A stretch of DNA of 64,000 nucleotides from Fervidifonticultor_A tertius (lineage in GTDB: Bacteria; Sysuimicrobiota; Sysuimicrobiia; Sysuimicrobiales; Humicultoraceae), in NCBI GenBank assembly GCA_031459235.1, contig JAVKIY010000006.1:3213-67212 (forward strand), read 5' to 3'. Position numbers and translations under genes: made by a program. The notes beneath the pieces are model-generated. The model was not told where the DNA came from. It worked only from the letters and a program-made list of their open reading frames with translations, and did no database searches. Positions 33,324-42,552 of this stretch are shown here, in pieces. The first letter of the stretch is position 1. Every line of letters begins with the position of its first letter.

Positions 33324-34355
33324 TCAATCGGTCGGGGCCGTGTGCTCGTGCGTGGGCCGCGCACCCGCCTCCACGCCCAGGGGGGCCAGCCATCGCTCCG
33401 CGTTCTCCCAGTAGACCTGACGGAGGACGTCGGTCGGTAGCGCCAGCCCGCGCAGCACCGGCTCGCCGTCCGCGTCGGGATCGTCGAGCGGCAGCGGACA
33501 GACGAGATCGGTCTCCCAGAACATCTGGTGGATCCAGTAGCGAACTCGATACCGTTGGGGATCGGGCTCGTCGAGGACGAGCTGATCCGTGCCGAAGAGT
33601 AGGCGGTCCGCATAACGGGCAAAGAACGCGCGCGCCGCCTCGGGCTGGCGTCCGAGCTCACGGACGATCCAGCGTGTAGCGCTGGTGTCCAGCGACAGGT
33701 TCGGGTAGCGGTCCAGCAGGCGGCTGAGGTGCGCGAGGTCCTCCGGGTCGCCGCCCATGTGCGCGGCCAGCACGCGGACCGACGGGTACTGCGCCAGGCG
33801 CCGCTCGAGCTGGGGGTACTGGCCGGCCTTGGTGCCGTAGCGCGCGACGTCGGCGTACTTCGTCGCGAACCAGCGGTCGGGGTCGGCGATGTGCACCAAG
33901 ATGTTCAGCCGGTGTTCGGCGATCGCGTCGAACACCGGGTCGAGCAGGGGCGCGTCGAGGTGGAGGCCGTCGAAGCGGTCGTAGATGCGCGGCGCAAACC
34001 AGAGCTTGACGACGCGCACGCCCTCGGCCGCCGCCCGCGCGAGCAGGGTGCGGTTCTCCGATGCGAACCGGGCGGGGTCCCCGCGGTGCTCCCAGGCCAG
34101 CGTGGTGGCGACGATCAGTCGGTCGCCGTACCGCTCGCGCAGGGCCAGCCCGCGGTCGAGCTCGCAGATGCCGACCAGGCGCCGTACGCCGTAGAGGTCG
34201 GCCGCCGCGAACAGCTCCTCCACGTGCGCGCGGCCGACGTGCGTGTGCACGTCCACGATCGGACCGTCGGCCGTGCGGGGCGGCGGGTCGGCGAACGCTG
34301 TGGCCCTCGCGCGCGCGAGTGCCCCGGCCGGTGACGACTCGGATGCGGTCTCCAT
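33324..34355 (-). CDS. Amidohydrolase-related TIM-barrel hydrolase
   Basis: 343 residues starting at the ATG at 34355. The metal motif HxH is in VDVHTHVGR (about residues 34-42). Later pieces include VKLWFAP, ILVHIAD, VLAAHMGG and LLFGTDQLVLDEPD, the last with the catalytic Asp. The family (amidohydrolase 2) covers decarboxylases, lactonases and hydrolases. It stands alone, divergent from the gene at 34474 (118-base gap). No signal peptide. Confidence 0.8.
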   Translation of the reverse strand: METASESSPAGALARARATAFADPPPRTADGPIVDVHTHVGRAHVEELFAAADLYGVRRLVGICELDRGLALRERYGDRLIVATTLAWEHRGDPARFASENRTLLARAAAEGVRVVKLWFAPRIYDRFDGLHLDAPLLDPVFDAIAEHRLNILVHIADPDRWFATKYADVARYGTKAGQYPQLERRLAQYPSVRVLAAHMGGDPEDLAHLSRLLDRYPNLSLDTSATRWIVRELGRQPEAARAFFARYADRLLFGTDQLVLDEPDPQRYRVRYWIHQMFWETDLVCPLPLDDPDADGEPVLRGLALPTDVLRQVYWENAERWLAPLGVEAGARPTHEHTAPTD

Positions 34356-34473
34356 GCGATGAGGGTACGACGGCCGGCGACGCTTCTCCCGCGGCCCCGA
34401 AGGGGCAAGGCGTGTGTGGGGGAACGGCGAAGTTCTCCGGGCAGTGCCGCCCACGTTGAGGAGGAGCGTCACG

Positions 34474-35415
34474 ATGCTGCCCAACCCCACCCGCCGCTTC
34501 CTCTCCGCCATCGGCCTGCCATCGGGAGACGCCGGCGATCTACCAGACTCCGCCCGCCGCTTCCCAGACGGTGCGCACTACCGCATCGAGATTCCCAGCG
34601 TCGAAGGCCCCCGGGTACTGGCCGCCGTGATCGAGGAGGCCGCGCGGCGCGGCACCACGGTGCACCGTGTCTCGCAAGGCAGCGGCATCATGCTGCTAGA
34701 CGACAGCGAGATCCGCGAAATGGCCCGCCTGGGCCACGCGCACGGCATCGAGGTGAGCCTGTTCGTCGGCCCCCGCGCCGGCTGGGACGTCGGCGCGCAG
34801 GTCGCGTCGGCGTCCGGACGCAACCTCGGCGCGCGGCTGCGGGGGATGGATCAAGTCGTCTACGCGGCCGAGGACATCCGACGCGCGTGCGCGCTCGGCA
34901 TTCGGTCGGTGCTGGTCGCGGACGAAGGGCTCCTGTGGCTGGCCAACGAGATGAAGCGACGCGGCGAGCTGCCCACCGATCTGGTGCTCAAGGTATCGGT
35001 ATCCATGGGACCGGCCAACCCCCTGTCGATCCGCATCATGGAGCAGCTCGGCGCCGGCACGTACAACACACCGACTGACCTGTCCCTGGCGCAGTTCGCC
35101 GCGATCCGCCAGGCGGTCTCGCTCCCGCTCGACGTCTACGTGGAGGTGCCCGACGACTTCGGTGGGTTCGTCCGCTACTACGAGGCCCCCGAGCTGGTGC
35201 GGGTGGCCGCGCCGGTCTACGTGAAGCTGGGCCTCCGGAACGCGCCGGGCGTCTACCCGAGCGGCGCGCACCTGGAGGCCGCCGCGATCGCGATGGCGCG
35301 CGAGAAGGTGCACCGGGCAGCGATCGCGATCGCCATGATCGAGCGGTACTTCCCAGCGGCCACCGTCTCGCCGGCGGGCCCGGCCGACATGGGGATCCCC
35401 GTGGGCGCCCCCTGA
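34474..35415 (+). CDS. U32-peptidase-like TIM-barrel protein
   Basis: 313 residues from an ATG with GAGGAGG nine bases upstream. The pattern is an alternating beta/alpha barrel: YRIEIPSVEGPRVL, GIEVSLFVGPRAGWD, VLVADEGLLWLANEM, DLVLKVSVSMGPANPLS, LDVYVEVPDDFGGFVRYYEA, VYVKLGLRNAPGVYP. Proteins of this kind are annotated as U32-family-like, but no confirmed protease motif can be pointed out here, so enzymatic activity is unknown. It is a single gene, with DUF3830 convergent behind it. Confidence 0.5.
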   Translation: MLPNPTRRFLSAIGLPSGDAGDLPDSARRFPDGAHYRIEIPSVEGPRVLAAVIEEAARRGTTVHRVSQGSGIMLLDDSEIREMARLGHAHGIEVSLFVGPRAGWDVGAQVASASGRNLGARLRGMDQVVYAAEDIRRACALGIRSVLVADEGLLWLANEMKRRGELPTDLVLKVSVSMGPANPLSIRIMEQLGAGTYNTPTDLSLAQFAAIRQAVSLPLDVYVEVPDDFGGFVRYYEAPELVRVAAPVYVKLGLRNAPGVYPSGAHLEAAAIAMAREKVHRAAIAIAMIERYFPAATVSPAGPADMGIPVGAP

Positions 35416-35431
35416 CCCCCGGCCACCCCGT

Positions 35432-35896
35432 TCAGACCCGCTCGATCCGCAGCCGGCGCGTCCCCTCACGCCGCAGGCGCCGGCACGCCTGCTGGAAGTC
35501 GGCCCAGTCGTACAGCCAGTCGCCCGGCACCCGGGCGAAGAGGCTGGCGAACGCCGGCACCCCCTCGTGCTGGCGCAGTACCACCCCGCGGCCGTAGACG
35601 AAGCAGATCTCGCCCACCGCTCGCCGGGCCGTCAGCACGCCGGTCCCCGCCTCCGTGAAGTAGAGCAGCTCGCCGGGCAGGGGGAGCTGTGTAAGGTTCT
35701 CGTGGGGGGCGCCGAGGGGGTCGAGCGCCACGAAGATCTCGGCCCCGGAGTACTGGCCGTGTAGCGCCCCTCCCTCCAGGGGGAGCGCGTCCCACACCGC
35801 CTGGCAGACCGCTGGCGCGGCGTCGTCGAGCAGGTCGGCCATGACCGTCTCGCCGGTCTCGAACGCCAGCCGGATACGCCTGCGTGGGCTGCTCAC
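35432..35896 (-). CDS. DUF3830 family protein (cyclophilin-like fold)
   Basis: 154 residues. RRIRLAFETGETVMADLLDD, CQAVWDALPLEGGALHGQYS and PLPGELLYFTEAGTG are the usual blocks of DUF3830, a family predicted to share the small cyclophilin-like barrel. No function is established; members occur beside transport and catabolic genes. I choose the GTG at 35896; the frame is open further upstream, but a longer start would run into the divergent oxidoreductase gene. The 22-base gap to that gene leaves little room for two promoters. Confidence 0.7.
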   Translation of the reverse strand: MSSPRRRIRLAFETGETVMADLLDDAAPAVCQAVWDALPLEGGALHGQYSGAEIFVALDPLGAPHENLTQLPLPGELLYFTEAGTGVLTARRAVGEICFVYGRGVVLRQHEGVPAFASLFARVPGDWLYDWADFQQACRRLRREGTRRLRIERV

Positions 35897-35918
35897 ATCG
35901 GGTACACTACCCGTAGCC

Positions 35919-36980
35919 GTGACCCATCCCTCCTCGTCGCCCATCTACCGCGCGGGCATCATCGGATGCGGTCGCATCGCCGACACCATCGAAGCTGAGG
36001 CGGCGACCGGCCCGTCGTGGGCGCTGCTACCCTACTCCCACGCCGGCGCCTACCAACGGTGCGCGCGCACGATCCTGGTCGCCGCCGCCGACCCCAACGA
36101 GGAGCGCCGGACCCTGCTGGGCCGCCGGCGGGGCGTGGAGCGACTCTATGCCGACTACCGCGAGATGCTCGACCGCGAGCGGATCGACATCGTCAGCATC
36201 TGCGTCCCGACGCGTGCCCACGCCGCGGTGGCGATCGACGTGGCCGGCCGCGGCGTCAGGGGTATCTACCTCGAGAAACCGATCGCGCAGAGCCTGCGCG
36301 AGGCCGACGCCATGATCGCGGCGTTCGACCGCCACGGCACGGCGGTGGCCGTCAACCACATGCGCACCTGGGATCCACTCTATGGTCGCGTCCGGGAACT
36401 CATCGCTACCGGAGCAGTCGGAGCACTACGCACCATCATGGCCCACGTCCGCGAGGGTGTGCTGTTCGGCGGCACGCACCTCTACGATCTCCTCCGGTTC
36501 CTGGTCGGCGCCGAGCCCGAGTGGGTGTTCGGCGAGCTCCACGGCGCACCTGGTCTCCACGAGCCAGGCGCGCGCGGCATCATCGGCTTCCCCGCCGGCG
36601 TCCGCGCCTACGTCGACGGTGCGGCGGACGACCCGACGCCGCTGGAACTCGACATCACCGGCACGGAGGGCCGCATCCGCATCGGGAACGGAACCTACCC
36701 CGAGTGGTTCCGGCTCGACCGCGGCGGCGGCCGGCCCGTGCTCACGCGTCGCGGCTTCCCCGGGATGCACGACGGCCGCAGCGGTATGCTGCGCGCGGTC
36801 GAGGACCTGGTGGCGGCGATCGAGGGAGGGCAGGCACCCGCCTCCAGCGCGACCGATGCGCGGGCCGATCTCGAGATCGCCGTGGCGTTCGCCCTCTCGC
36901 ACCGCAGCGGTGGCCGTGTGACGATCCCGGTGTCCGATCTCGATCTCACCATCGAAGACCCGTGGGGTCGGGACCCGTGA
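35919..36980 (+). CDS. Gfo/Idh/MocA family oxidoreductase
   Basis: 353 residues. Rossmann fold start YRAGIIGCGRIADTIE (residues 9-24), then DIVSICVPTRAHAAVA and the catalytic-lysine motif YLEKPIAQS (about 115-123), followed by a VNHMRTWDPLYGRVREL segment. These NAD(P)-dependent enzymes oxidise sugars, inositols or other polyols. GTG start. It diverges from DUF3830 with a very short intergenic spacer. The substrate is unknown. Confidence 0.88.
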   Translation: MTHPSSSPIYRAGIIGCGRIADTIEAEAATGPSWALLPYSHAGAYQRCARTILVAAADPNEERRTLLGRRRGVERLYADYREMLDRERIDIVSICVPTRAHAAVAIDVAGRGVRGIYLEKPIAQSLREADAMIAAFDRHGTAVAVNHMRTWDPLYGRVRELIATGAVGALRTIMAHVREGVLFGGTHLYDLLRFLVGAEPEWVFGELHGAPGLHEPGARGIIGFPAGVRAYVDGAADDPTPLELDITGTEGRIRIGNGTYPEWFRLDRGGGRPVLTRRGFPGMHDGRSGMLRAVEDLVAAIEGGQAPASSATDARADLEIAVAFALSHRSGGRVTIPVSDLDLTIEDPWGRDP

Positions 36981-37015
36981 TCCCAAGCCCCACGCGGACA
37001 GCGCCGGACCCGCCT

Positions 37016-38575
37016 CTACCGGCTCAGCCAGACGCCGTGGAAGTGCATGTGCTGGCGCACGTCAGGGACGAACCCCCGCACTGACGGCAGGGCGCCGTAG
37101 AGGATCGGCCGCTCGTTGAGGATGATCCCGGGAGCGTCGTACTGCACGATAAGCTGGGCATGGTCGTAGACGCGCTTGCGGTCGGCCTGCCGGACGACCG
37201 AGCGCCCCTGATCGAGCTGCTTCTCGAACAGCTCGTGCCGCCAGCCGATCGCGCGGCCGTTCACGCGGCGGATGGAGAACAGGTTGCCGAGAATCGAATC
37301 CGGATCGTAGGGCGGAATGACCCCCGTGAGCCCGAGTTGGAAGTCACGCTGGACGAGCACCTGGTTGATCCAGATGCCGATCTGCTGGGGGAGCAGCTCG
37401 ACCCTGATGCCGATCTCCGCTAGGTTCGCCTGGATGACCTGGGCGATAGGAAAGAACTCGGCACGGCTGGTGAGGTGCTTGAGCTGGAGCGTGACCCCCC
37501 CGACGCCCGACTCCGACATCAGCCTCCGCGCCCGCGCCAGGTCGCGCTCGTTGAACGACACCGACTGTGGGTTGAAGGCCCAGTGCCGGGGCGGGATCGC
37601 GTTGGACTTCAGCGTGCCCTCGCCGAAGGTGACCTCGAGCAGCGCCTTGCGGTCGATGGCGAAGCTGATCGCCTGGCGCACCTTGAGATTGTCCAGCGGC
37701 GGGCGGTCCGCGCGCGTGAGCAGGTAGTACGACGAAGGCGAGACCCCGGGCGGAATGCCGTGCACCCGCACGCGGCCGGCCTGCCGCACGGCCTGCACCC
37801 TGGGTAGCGGCACCGTGTCCGTGAACTCGACCTGGCCGGACTCCAGCAGCACCAGCTTCTGATTCTCATCCGGTGTGGGCAGGAAGACGAGCTCGTCGAG
37901 GTAGGGCTGTCCACTCGAGTAGTACCCGGGGAACTTCCGCACGCGAACGTGGCGCAGGCGTACCCACTCGACGAACTGGAATGGTCCGGACCCGACGGGA
38001 TTCCGCTCGTCGAAGTTGGGCGGGACCACCTTGATGTCCGCGGCGTCGAGCAGGAACGCGGCGTTGGGCGCCTTCAGCCTGAACCGCACCGTGCGGGGGT
38101 CGAGCACCTCGGTGGCGGCGATCTGCTCGACCAGGACCCGCGGCTGACCGGTACCCTGCGCGAGTGAGCGCTCGACGGTGAACTTGATCGACTCCGCCGT
38201 GAGCGGCTGGCCGTCGTGGAAGCGGAGGCCCTGGCGCAGCCGGAAGATGTACGTAGACGCATCCGGCGACTCCCAGGACTCCGCCAGCTGTCCCTTCGGC
38301 CCCTGGGTGAAGTCGTCCTCGAGCAGCCCGTCGAACAGCGCGTCCTTCACGTGGAAGTCGAAGAGGGTGCTCGACCGGTGGGGGTCAAGCGTGGTCGGCT
38401 CGGCGCCGAGGGTCACCCGGAGCACGCCGCCAGGGGTCGGCCGCGGGGACGCGGGCCCCGTGGCGGGCGCCGCCATGGCTGGGACCGCCCGTCGCAGCGC
38501 ACTACCCGCTGCTAGCGCGGCGGCACCGGTGACGAACTGCCTGCGGGTGAGCGTCGTCCTCGATCGTCTGTCCAT
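37016..38575 (-). CDS. Peptide-type ABC substrate-binding protein with Tat signal
   Basis: 519 residues, DppA/OppA class. Unlike the two other peptide-type binding proteins in the window, it begins with a twin-arginine signal (TRRQFV, residues 10-15, followed by an Ala-rich hydrophobic stretch), so it is exported folded. IFRLRQGLRFHDGQPLT and VGSGPFQFVEW are family blocks. The start has GAGGTG at seven bases. It is last in an operon where permeases come first (DppB 40449, DppC 39494). Confidence 0.9.
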   Translation of the reverse strand: MDRRSRTTLTRRQFVTGAAALAAGSALRRAVPAMAAPATGPASPRPTPGGVLRVTLGAEPTTLDPHRSSTLFDFHVKDALFDGLLEDDFTQGPKGQLAESWESPDASTYIFRLRQGLRFHDGQPLTAESIKFTVERSLAQGTGQPRVLVEQIAATEVLDPRTVRFRLKAPNAAFLLDAADIKVVPPNFDERNPVGSGPFQFVEWVRLRHVRVRKFPGYYSSGQPYLDELVFLPTPDENQKLVLLESGQVEFTDTVPLPRVQAVRQAGRVRVHGIPPGVSPSSYYLLTRADRPPLDNLKVRQAISFAIDRKALLEVTFGEGTLKSNAIPPRHWAFNPQSVSFNERDLARARRLMSESGVGGVTLQLKHLTSRAEFFPIAQVIQANLAEIGIRVELLPQQIGIWINQVLVQRDFQLGLTGVIPPYDPDSILGNLFSIRRVNGRAIGWRHELFEKQLDQGRSVVRQADRKRVYDHAQLIVQYDAPGIILNERPILYGALPSVRGFVPDVRQHMHFHGVWLSR

Positions 38576-38645
38576 CGTCGCACCTCGTTCCCCGCCGTGA
38601 CGCGTCCCCGTATCCCCGTCCGCGTCGAGCATCGACATTCGAGGA

Positions 38646-39494
38646 TCATCCCGAGGGCTCCTCCGCGAGGCGCGCGGCCCTGGCGCCGCGCAACCGCGGG
38701 TCGAGGGCGTCGCGCAGCCCGTCGCCCAGCAGGTTCAGCCCCAGGACGGCGATGAGAATGGCGCCGCCCGCCGCCATCGAGTACCAGGCGGTCTGGTCCA
38801 GGTACCGCCGGCCGGTGTCCAGCATGGCCCCCCACGACGGCGTCGGGGGCTGGATGCCCAGCCCGAGGAACGACAGCGCGGCCTCCGTGAGGATGGCATT
38901 GGCGAAGCTCACCGACGTCTGTACCATCAGCGGCGAGACGTGGTTCGGCAGCAGGACGCGGACCAGGACGTAGAGATCGCCCGCGCCGCACGCGCGGGCC
39001 GCATCGGTGAACTCCCGCTCCTTGATCGCGAGCGCGCTCGCCTGCGCCAGGCGCGCGAACGCCGGAATGGTCACGATGCCGATCGCGACCGCGGCGTTCG
39101 TCAGGCTCGGGCCGAGCGTGGCGGTCAGCGCCATGGCCAGGATGAGGGCGGGGAACGCCAGCAATCCGTCCACGGTCCGCATGATGACCGCAGCCAGCGC
39201 GCCGCCGTAGTATCCGGCCACGAGCCCCATCGCCGTGCCCGCGGTTGCGGCGATCCCCACCGCGACCACGCCGACCGACAGTGACGCCCGCCCGCCGTGG
39301 AGGATGCGGCTGAGCAGATCGCGGCCGAGCTCGTCCGTCCCGAGCAGGTGGCGCGCCGAGGGCGGCTGCAGCCGGTCCTGCATGCGGATCGCCAGCGGAT
39401 CGTACGGGGTCAGCGCGCCCGCGAAAAGCGCGGCCAGGACCACTGCCGCGAAAAGGAGCGCACCGGCAAGCGCGCCGCGGTCGCGCCGCAGCAC
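38646..39494 (-). CDS. Peptide-type ABC permease, DppC family
   Basis: About 282 residues from the GTG at 39494, or 299 from a TTG at 39545 that would overlap the DppB gene by 41 bases; I prefer the former because it begins just after the DppB stop at 39505. LGTDELGRDLLSRILHGGRA is the DppC/OppC signature; ARACGAGDLYVLVRVLLPNH is the EAA loop. The C-terminus contains LNLLGDGLRDALDPRLRGA. Channel partner of the following DppB-type permease. Confidence 0.88.
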   Translation of the reverse strand: MLRRDRGALAGALLFAAVVLAALFAGALTPYDPLAIRMQDRLQPPSARHLLGTDELGRDLLSRILHGGRASLSVGVVAVGIAATAGTAMGLVAGYYGGALAAVIMRTVDGLLAFPALILAMALTATLGPSLTNAAVAIGIVTIPAFARLAQASALAIKEREFTDAARACGAGDLYVLVRVLLPNHVSPLMVQTSVSFANAILTEAALSFLGLGIQPPTPSWGAMLDTGRRYLDQTAWYSMAAGGAILIAVLGLNLLGDGLRDALDPRLRGARAARLAEEPSG

Positions 39495-39504
39495 CCGCAG
39501 CAGC

Positions 39505-40449
39505 CTAGGAATAGCGGATGCGCGGGTCCAGGGCGGCGTAGGCAACGTCGACCAGCAGGTTGATCGTCACGAAGCCGGTCGCCACGAGCAGCACCGCGCC
39601 CTGCACGACCGCGTAGTCCCGGTGGACGATCGACTGCACCATCAGCCAGCCGACGCCGGGCCAGTTGAAGATCTGCTCGACGACCACCAGGCCCCCGAGC
39701 AGGCTGCCGAACTCGAGCCCGAGCACCGTGACGAAGGGGATGAGCGCGTTCTTGAGCGCGTGCCGGAACACAACGACCCGGCCGCTCAGCCCCTTGGCGC
39801 GCGCCGTGCGAATGTAGTCCTGGTCGATGACCTCGAGCATGCTGGCGCGCAGAAACCGCATCTGCACCGCCGCCAGCGACAGGGCGACCACCAGCACAGG
39901 CAACGCGGCGAACCGCAGGCTCGCGAGCGGCGCCTCGCCGAACGGCGCGAACCCCGCGGGTGGAAGCACGCGCCAGCGTACCGCGAAGACCAGAATCAGG
40001 AGCACGGCCAGCCAGTAACGCGGCACGCTGAAACCGACCAGAGCGGCCGCCCGCGTGAGCTGGTCCCACCAGGTGCCGCGGTGCAGCGCGGCCAGGATGC
40101 CGACGGGCACCGAAATCATCAGGCTCCCCGCCATGCCGAGCACGGCGATCTGGAGCGTGGCGGGGAACTTCTCGACGACCAGCGAGAACACGCCCTGGCG
40201 GTTGAGGTGTGACTCGCCCAGGTCGGCGCGCAGCGCGGCCCCCAGCCAGGCCGCGTACTGGATTGCCAGCGGGCGGTCGAGGCCGAGCTCGCGTCGCAGG
40301 CGGGCCACCGACTCGGCGTCCGCCTCCTCGCCGAGGCGGAGCACCGCCTGGTCGCCCGGAATGATGCGGAACACGAAGAACACAATCGCCGAGACGATCA
40401 GCAGGACGGGGGCCAGGTGCAGGAGGCGGCGGGCGATGTACGCGGTCAT
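39505..40449 (-). CDS. Peptide-type ABC permease, DppB family
   Basis: 314-residue membrane permease: N-terminal YIARRLLHLAPVLLIVSAIV helix, LRRELGLDRPLAIQYAAWLG, EAA loop YIRTARAKGLSGRVVVFRHA, terminal AALDPRIRYS. First gene of the third peptide importer operon (minus strand). Its start region diverges from the fumarase remnant on the plus strand. No ATPase accompanies it. Confidence 0.9.
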   Translation of the reverse strand: MTAYIARRLLHLAPVLLIVSAIVFFVFRIIPGDQAVLRLGEEADAESVARLRRELGLDRPLAIQYAAWLGAALRADLGESHLNRQGVFSLVVEKFPATLQIAVLGMAGSLMISVPVGILAALHRGTWWDQLTRAAALVGFSVPRYWLAVLLILVFAVRWRVLPPAGFAPFGEAPLASLRFAALPVLVVALSLAAVQMRFLRASMLEVIDQDYIRTARAKGLSGRVVVFRHALKNALIPFVTVLGLEFGSLLGGLVVVEQIFNWPGVGWLMVQSIVHRDYAVVQGAVLLVATGFVTINLLVDVAYAALDPRIRYS

Positions 40450-40524
40450 CTCCGTGCACGTCGGCGACGCATCGACGCATCTCCTTCGGCGTCGCCGTGC
40501 GCGGGCCCTGCCCTCGTCCTGGAG

Positions 40525-40881
40525 GGTGCTATACTGGTCGAAGCGTCGCGACGGGGTGACGGTGAAGCGATCGTTAGGTCGGGCCCGGGCTTCGATGTCC
40601 AGATCGCCGACAAACGCCGTGCCCTCGTCTGTCGGGACACCGGGATGCCGATCTTCTACGTCACGCTCGGCACGCGGCTCCATGTCAACGGCGCTCGGCT
40701 GGCCGGGGCCATCCGCCGCGGCACGGAGCGCGCCGCGCCTGAGCACCCGCTGCGGTCGAGCATCTGCCACCCGATCACGCGCGAAAACCCACAGACGAAT
40801 ACCGGGCGAGGCGCGCCGTGGGCGGCAGGGCTGGCGCTCGTCGCCTACGGGGGCTGGGGTCTCGTGCTGCTGGCGCGGTAG
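40525..40881 (+). pseudogene. Class I fumarase / L-tartrate dehydratase alpha-subunit remnant
   Basis: The frame contains DVQIADKRRALVCRDTGMP followed by IFYVTLGTRLHVNGARLAGA and, further on, HPLRSSICHPITRENPQTNTGRG (core at 40594-40812). These match the N-terminal region of iron-sulfur hydro-lyases of the fumarate hydratase class I / tartrate dehydratase alpha type, where C-x-D-T-G holds the first cluster cysteine and N-T-x-x-N/G follows. After NTGRG the sequence turns into an unrelated hydrophobic tail and stops, so about two thirds of the subunit are missing. No start codon with a ribosome-binding site is evident. No other subunit gene is nearby. Confidence 0.65.
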
Positions 40882-40888
40882 GCACCAC

Positions 40889-41803
40889 ATGGAGGTGGCG
40901 CCGGGCATCCACCGGATCGCGCTCTCGCCGGACCTGGCCACCTACGCGCTGGTCGGCGAGCGCGTGGTTCTGGTCGACGCGGGGTTCGCCGGCGCGGCGC
41001 GCACGATCGACAGATACCTCCGCGGCCTGGGCCGCTCGGTGGCGGAAGTCGCGCTCTGCGTGATCACGCACGCGCACGCCGACCACTTCGGCGGCGCCGC
41101 CGAGATCCTGGCGGCGGCGCCCGGCGCGGTGCTGGCCGCGCACGCCGCGGACGCGCCGTGGATCGAAGATCCCGCCCGTCACCTGCGCGAGAACTACGGG
41201 TGGTCGGCCGCCTACGGCCTGCCTCATCCGGATGCGCTGCTCGCGCGGATCCGCGCCATGCTCGGGCCGGGGGCGACCGTGGGACGCGCGCTGGCCGACG
41301 GCGATGCGGTGGACGCCGGGGGGTGGACCGTGCGCGTGCACCACGCACCCGGGCATTCGCGCGGGCACCTCGTCCTGCTCGATCCCCGCTCGGGCAGCCT
41401 GCTGGCCGGCGACGCTGTCGCAGACCCGACCCTCAATCCGCCGATCTACTACGACGCGATGACCTACCGCGACACGCTGCGCCGGCTGGACGGCCTGGCC
41501 GCCGCGCGCCTCCTGAGCTGCCACATGCCGGTCCTGGAACGCCCGGTGGCGCGCGCCCTGCTGGCGGACGCGCTCGCCCACGTCGAAGCGTGCCACCGCC
41601 TGGCCCGCGACGCGTTCGCGGCCGCGCGGGACGGACTCACGCTGCCGGAGGTGGCCTCGGCGCTGCTTGCGCACACCGGCGTCGGCGAGGAGCCCCGCCG
41701 CTGGGCATGGGCCGCGCACGGTCACGTGCAGGCGCTGGTAGCCGAGGGCGCGATCGCACGGCGCCCGGGGGGAGGCCTGCCCGCATGGGAGATGCGACGA
41801 TGA
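40889..41803 (+). CDS. Metallo-beta-lactamase-fold hydrolase
   Basis: 304 residues. The metal motif ITHAHADHFGG (about residues 57-67) is intact, VHHAPGHSRGH supplies the third histidine and LLAGDAV the bridging Asp; LLSCHMP is near the usual final His. A C-terminal winged-helix-like region (LTLPEVASALLAHTG) resembles the LACTB2-type tail. Likely a thioesterase, lactonase or glyoxalase II-like hydrolase. The stop overlaps the SDR start (ATGA). Confidence 0.87.
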   Translation: MEVAPGIHRIALSPDLATYALVGERVVLVDAGFAGAARTIDRYLRGLGRSVAEVALCVITHAHADHFGGAAEILAAAPGAVLAAHAADAPWIEDPARHLRENYGWSAAYGLPHPDALLARIRAMLGPGATVGRALADGDAVDAGGWTVRVHHAPGHSRGHLVLLDPRSGSLLAGDAVADPTLNPPIYYDAMTYRDTLRRLDGLAAARLLSCHMPVLERPVARALLADALAHVEACHRLARDAFAAARDGLTLPEVASALLAHTGVGEEPRRWAWAAHGHVQALVAEGAIARRPGGGLPAWEMRR

Positions 41804-42549
41804 GGTTAGAGGGCAGGGCCGCGGTCGTCACAGGCGCGGCGTCGGGCATCGGACGGGCAATCGCCGCGCGCTTCGCCCGCGAGGGTGCGCGCGTCGTACT
41901 GGGCGACATCGACGAGTCAGGCGGCCGGGAGGCTACCGCGCAGATCCGCGCCGGGGGCGGGGACGCGCTGTTCGTCCGCTGCGACGTGGCCGTCGACGTG
42001 GACGCGGGCCGCCTGGCCGCCGCGACGGTGGAGGCGTACGGCCGCCTCGACATCCTGGTGAACAACGCGGCGGATCTGACGCCCTACGGTAACGTCCAGG
42101 ACTGCAAACCGGAGGACTGGGCCCGCTCGGTGGCCGTCGGTCTCACCGGCACCTTCCTCTGCTCGCGCCACGCGCTGTCCCGCATGACGGCGGGCGGTAG
42201 CATCGTCAACATCGCGTCGGTCGGCGGCGTGCTGCCCTTCGTGGATCAGGCTTCCTATGTCGCGGTCAAGGGCGCGGTGATCCAGCTCACACGCTCGATG
42301 GCCCTCGACTTCGGCCCACGCGGCATTCGCGTCAACGCGATCGCGCCCGGGGCCGTCGAGACACGGCCGCTGCCCGAGGCGCAGGTGAAGCGGCAGATCG
42401 CGCGCAGCCCGCTGCGGCGCAGGGGTCGCCCCGAGGAGATCGCCGCCGCGGCCGTCTTCCTGTGCAGCGAGGAGGCGGCGTTCATCACGGGCGTCTGCCT
42501 CCCGGTGGACGGCGGCTGGTTGCTCGGGTACACAGCGGTTGACGGCTAG
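41800..42549 (+). CDS. Short-chain dehydrogenase/reductase
   Basis: 249 residues, classical SDR. Cofactor motif VVTGAASGIGRAIAARFA (residues 9-26), LGDIDESGG with the Asp that favours NAD, NNAADLTPYG, Ser in IVNIASVGG and the catalytic pair in SYVAVKGAV (Y-x3-K). The C-terminal PVDGGWL is standard. It is translated with the metallo-beta-lactamase-fold enzyme; the two may act on successive intermediates. Confidence 0.92.
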   Translation: MRLEGRAAVVTGAASGIGRAIAARFAREGARVVLGDIDESGGREATAQIRAGGGDALFVRCDVAVDVDAGRLAAATVEAYGRLDILVNNAADLTPYGNVQDCKPEDWARSVAVGLTGTFLCSRHALSRMTAGGSIVNIASVGGVLPFVDQASYVAVKGAVIQLTRSMALDFGPRGIRVNAIAPGAVETRPLPEAQVKRQIARSPLRRRGRPEEIAAAAVFLCSEEAAFITGVCLPVDGGWLLGYTAVDG

Positions 42550-42552
42550 CGT

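Noticed and set aside
33278..33679. Plus-strand frame overlapping the amidohydrolase at 33324
   Set aside because: Arg/Ser/Ala-rich shadow with no ribosome-binding site or motif; the minus-strand gene has the metal-binding residues.
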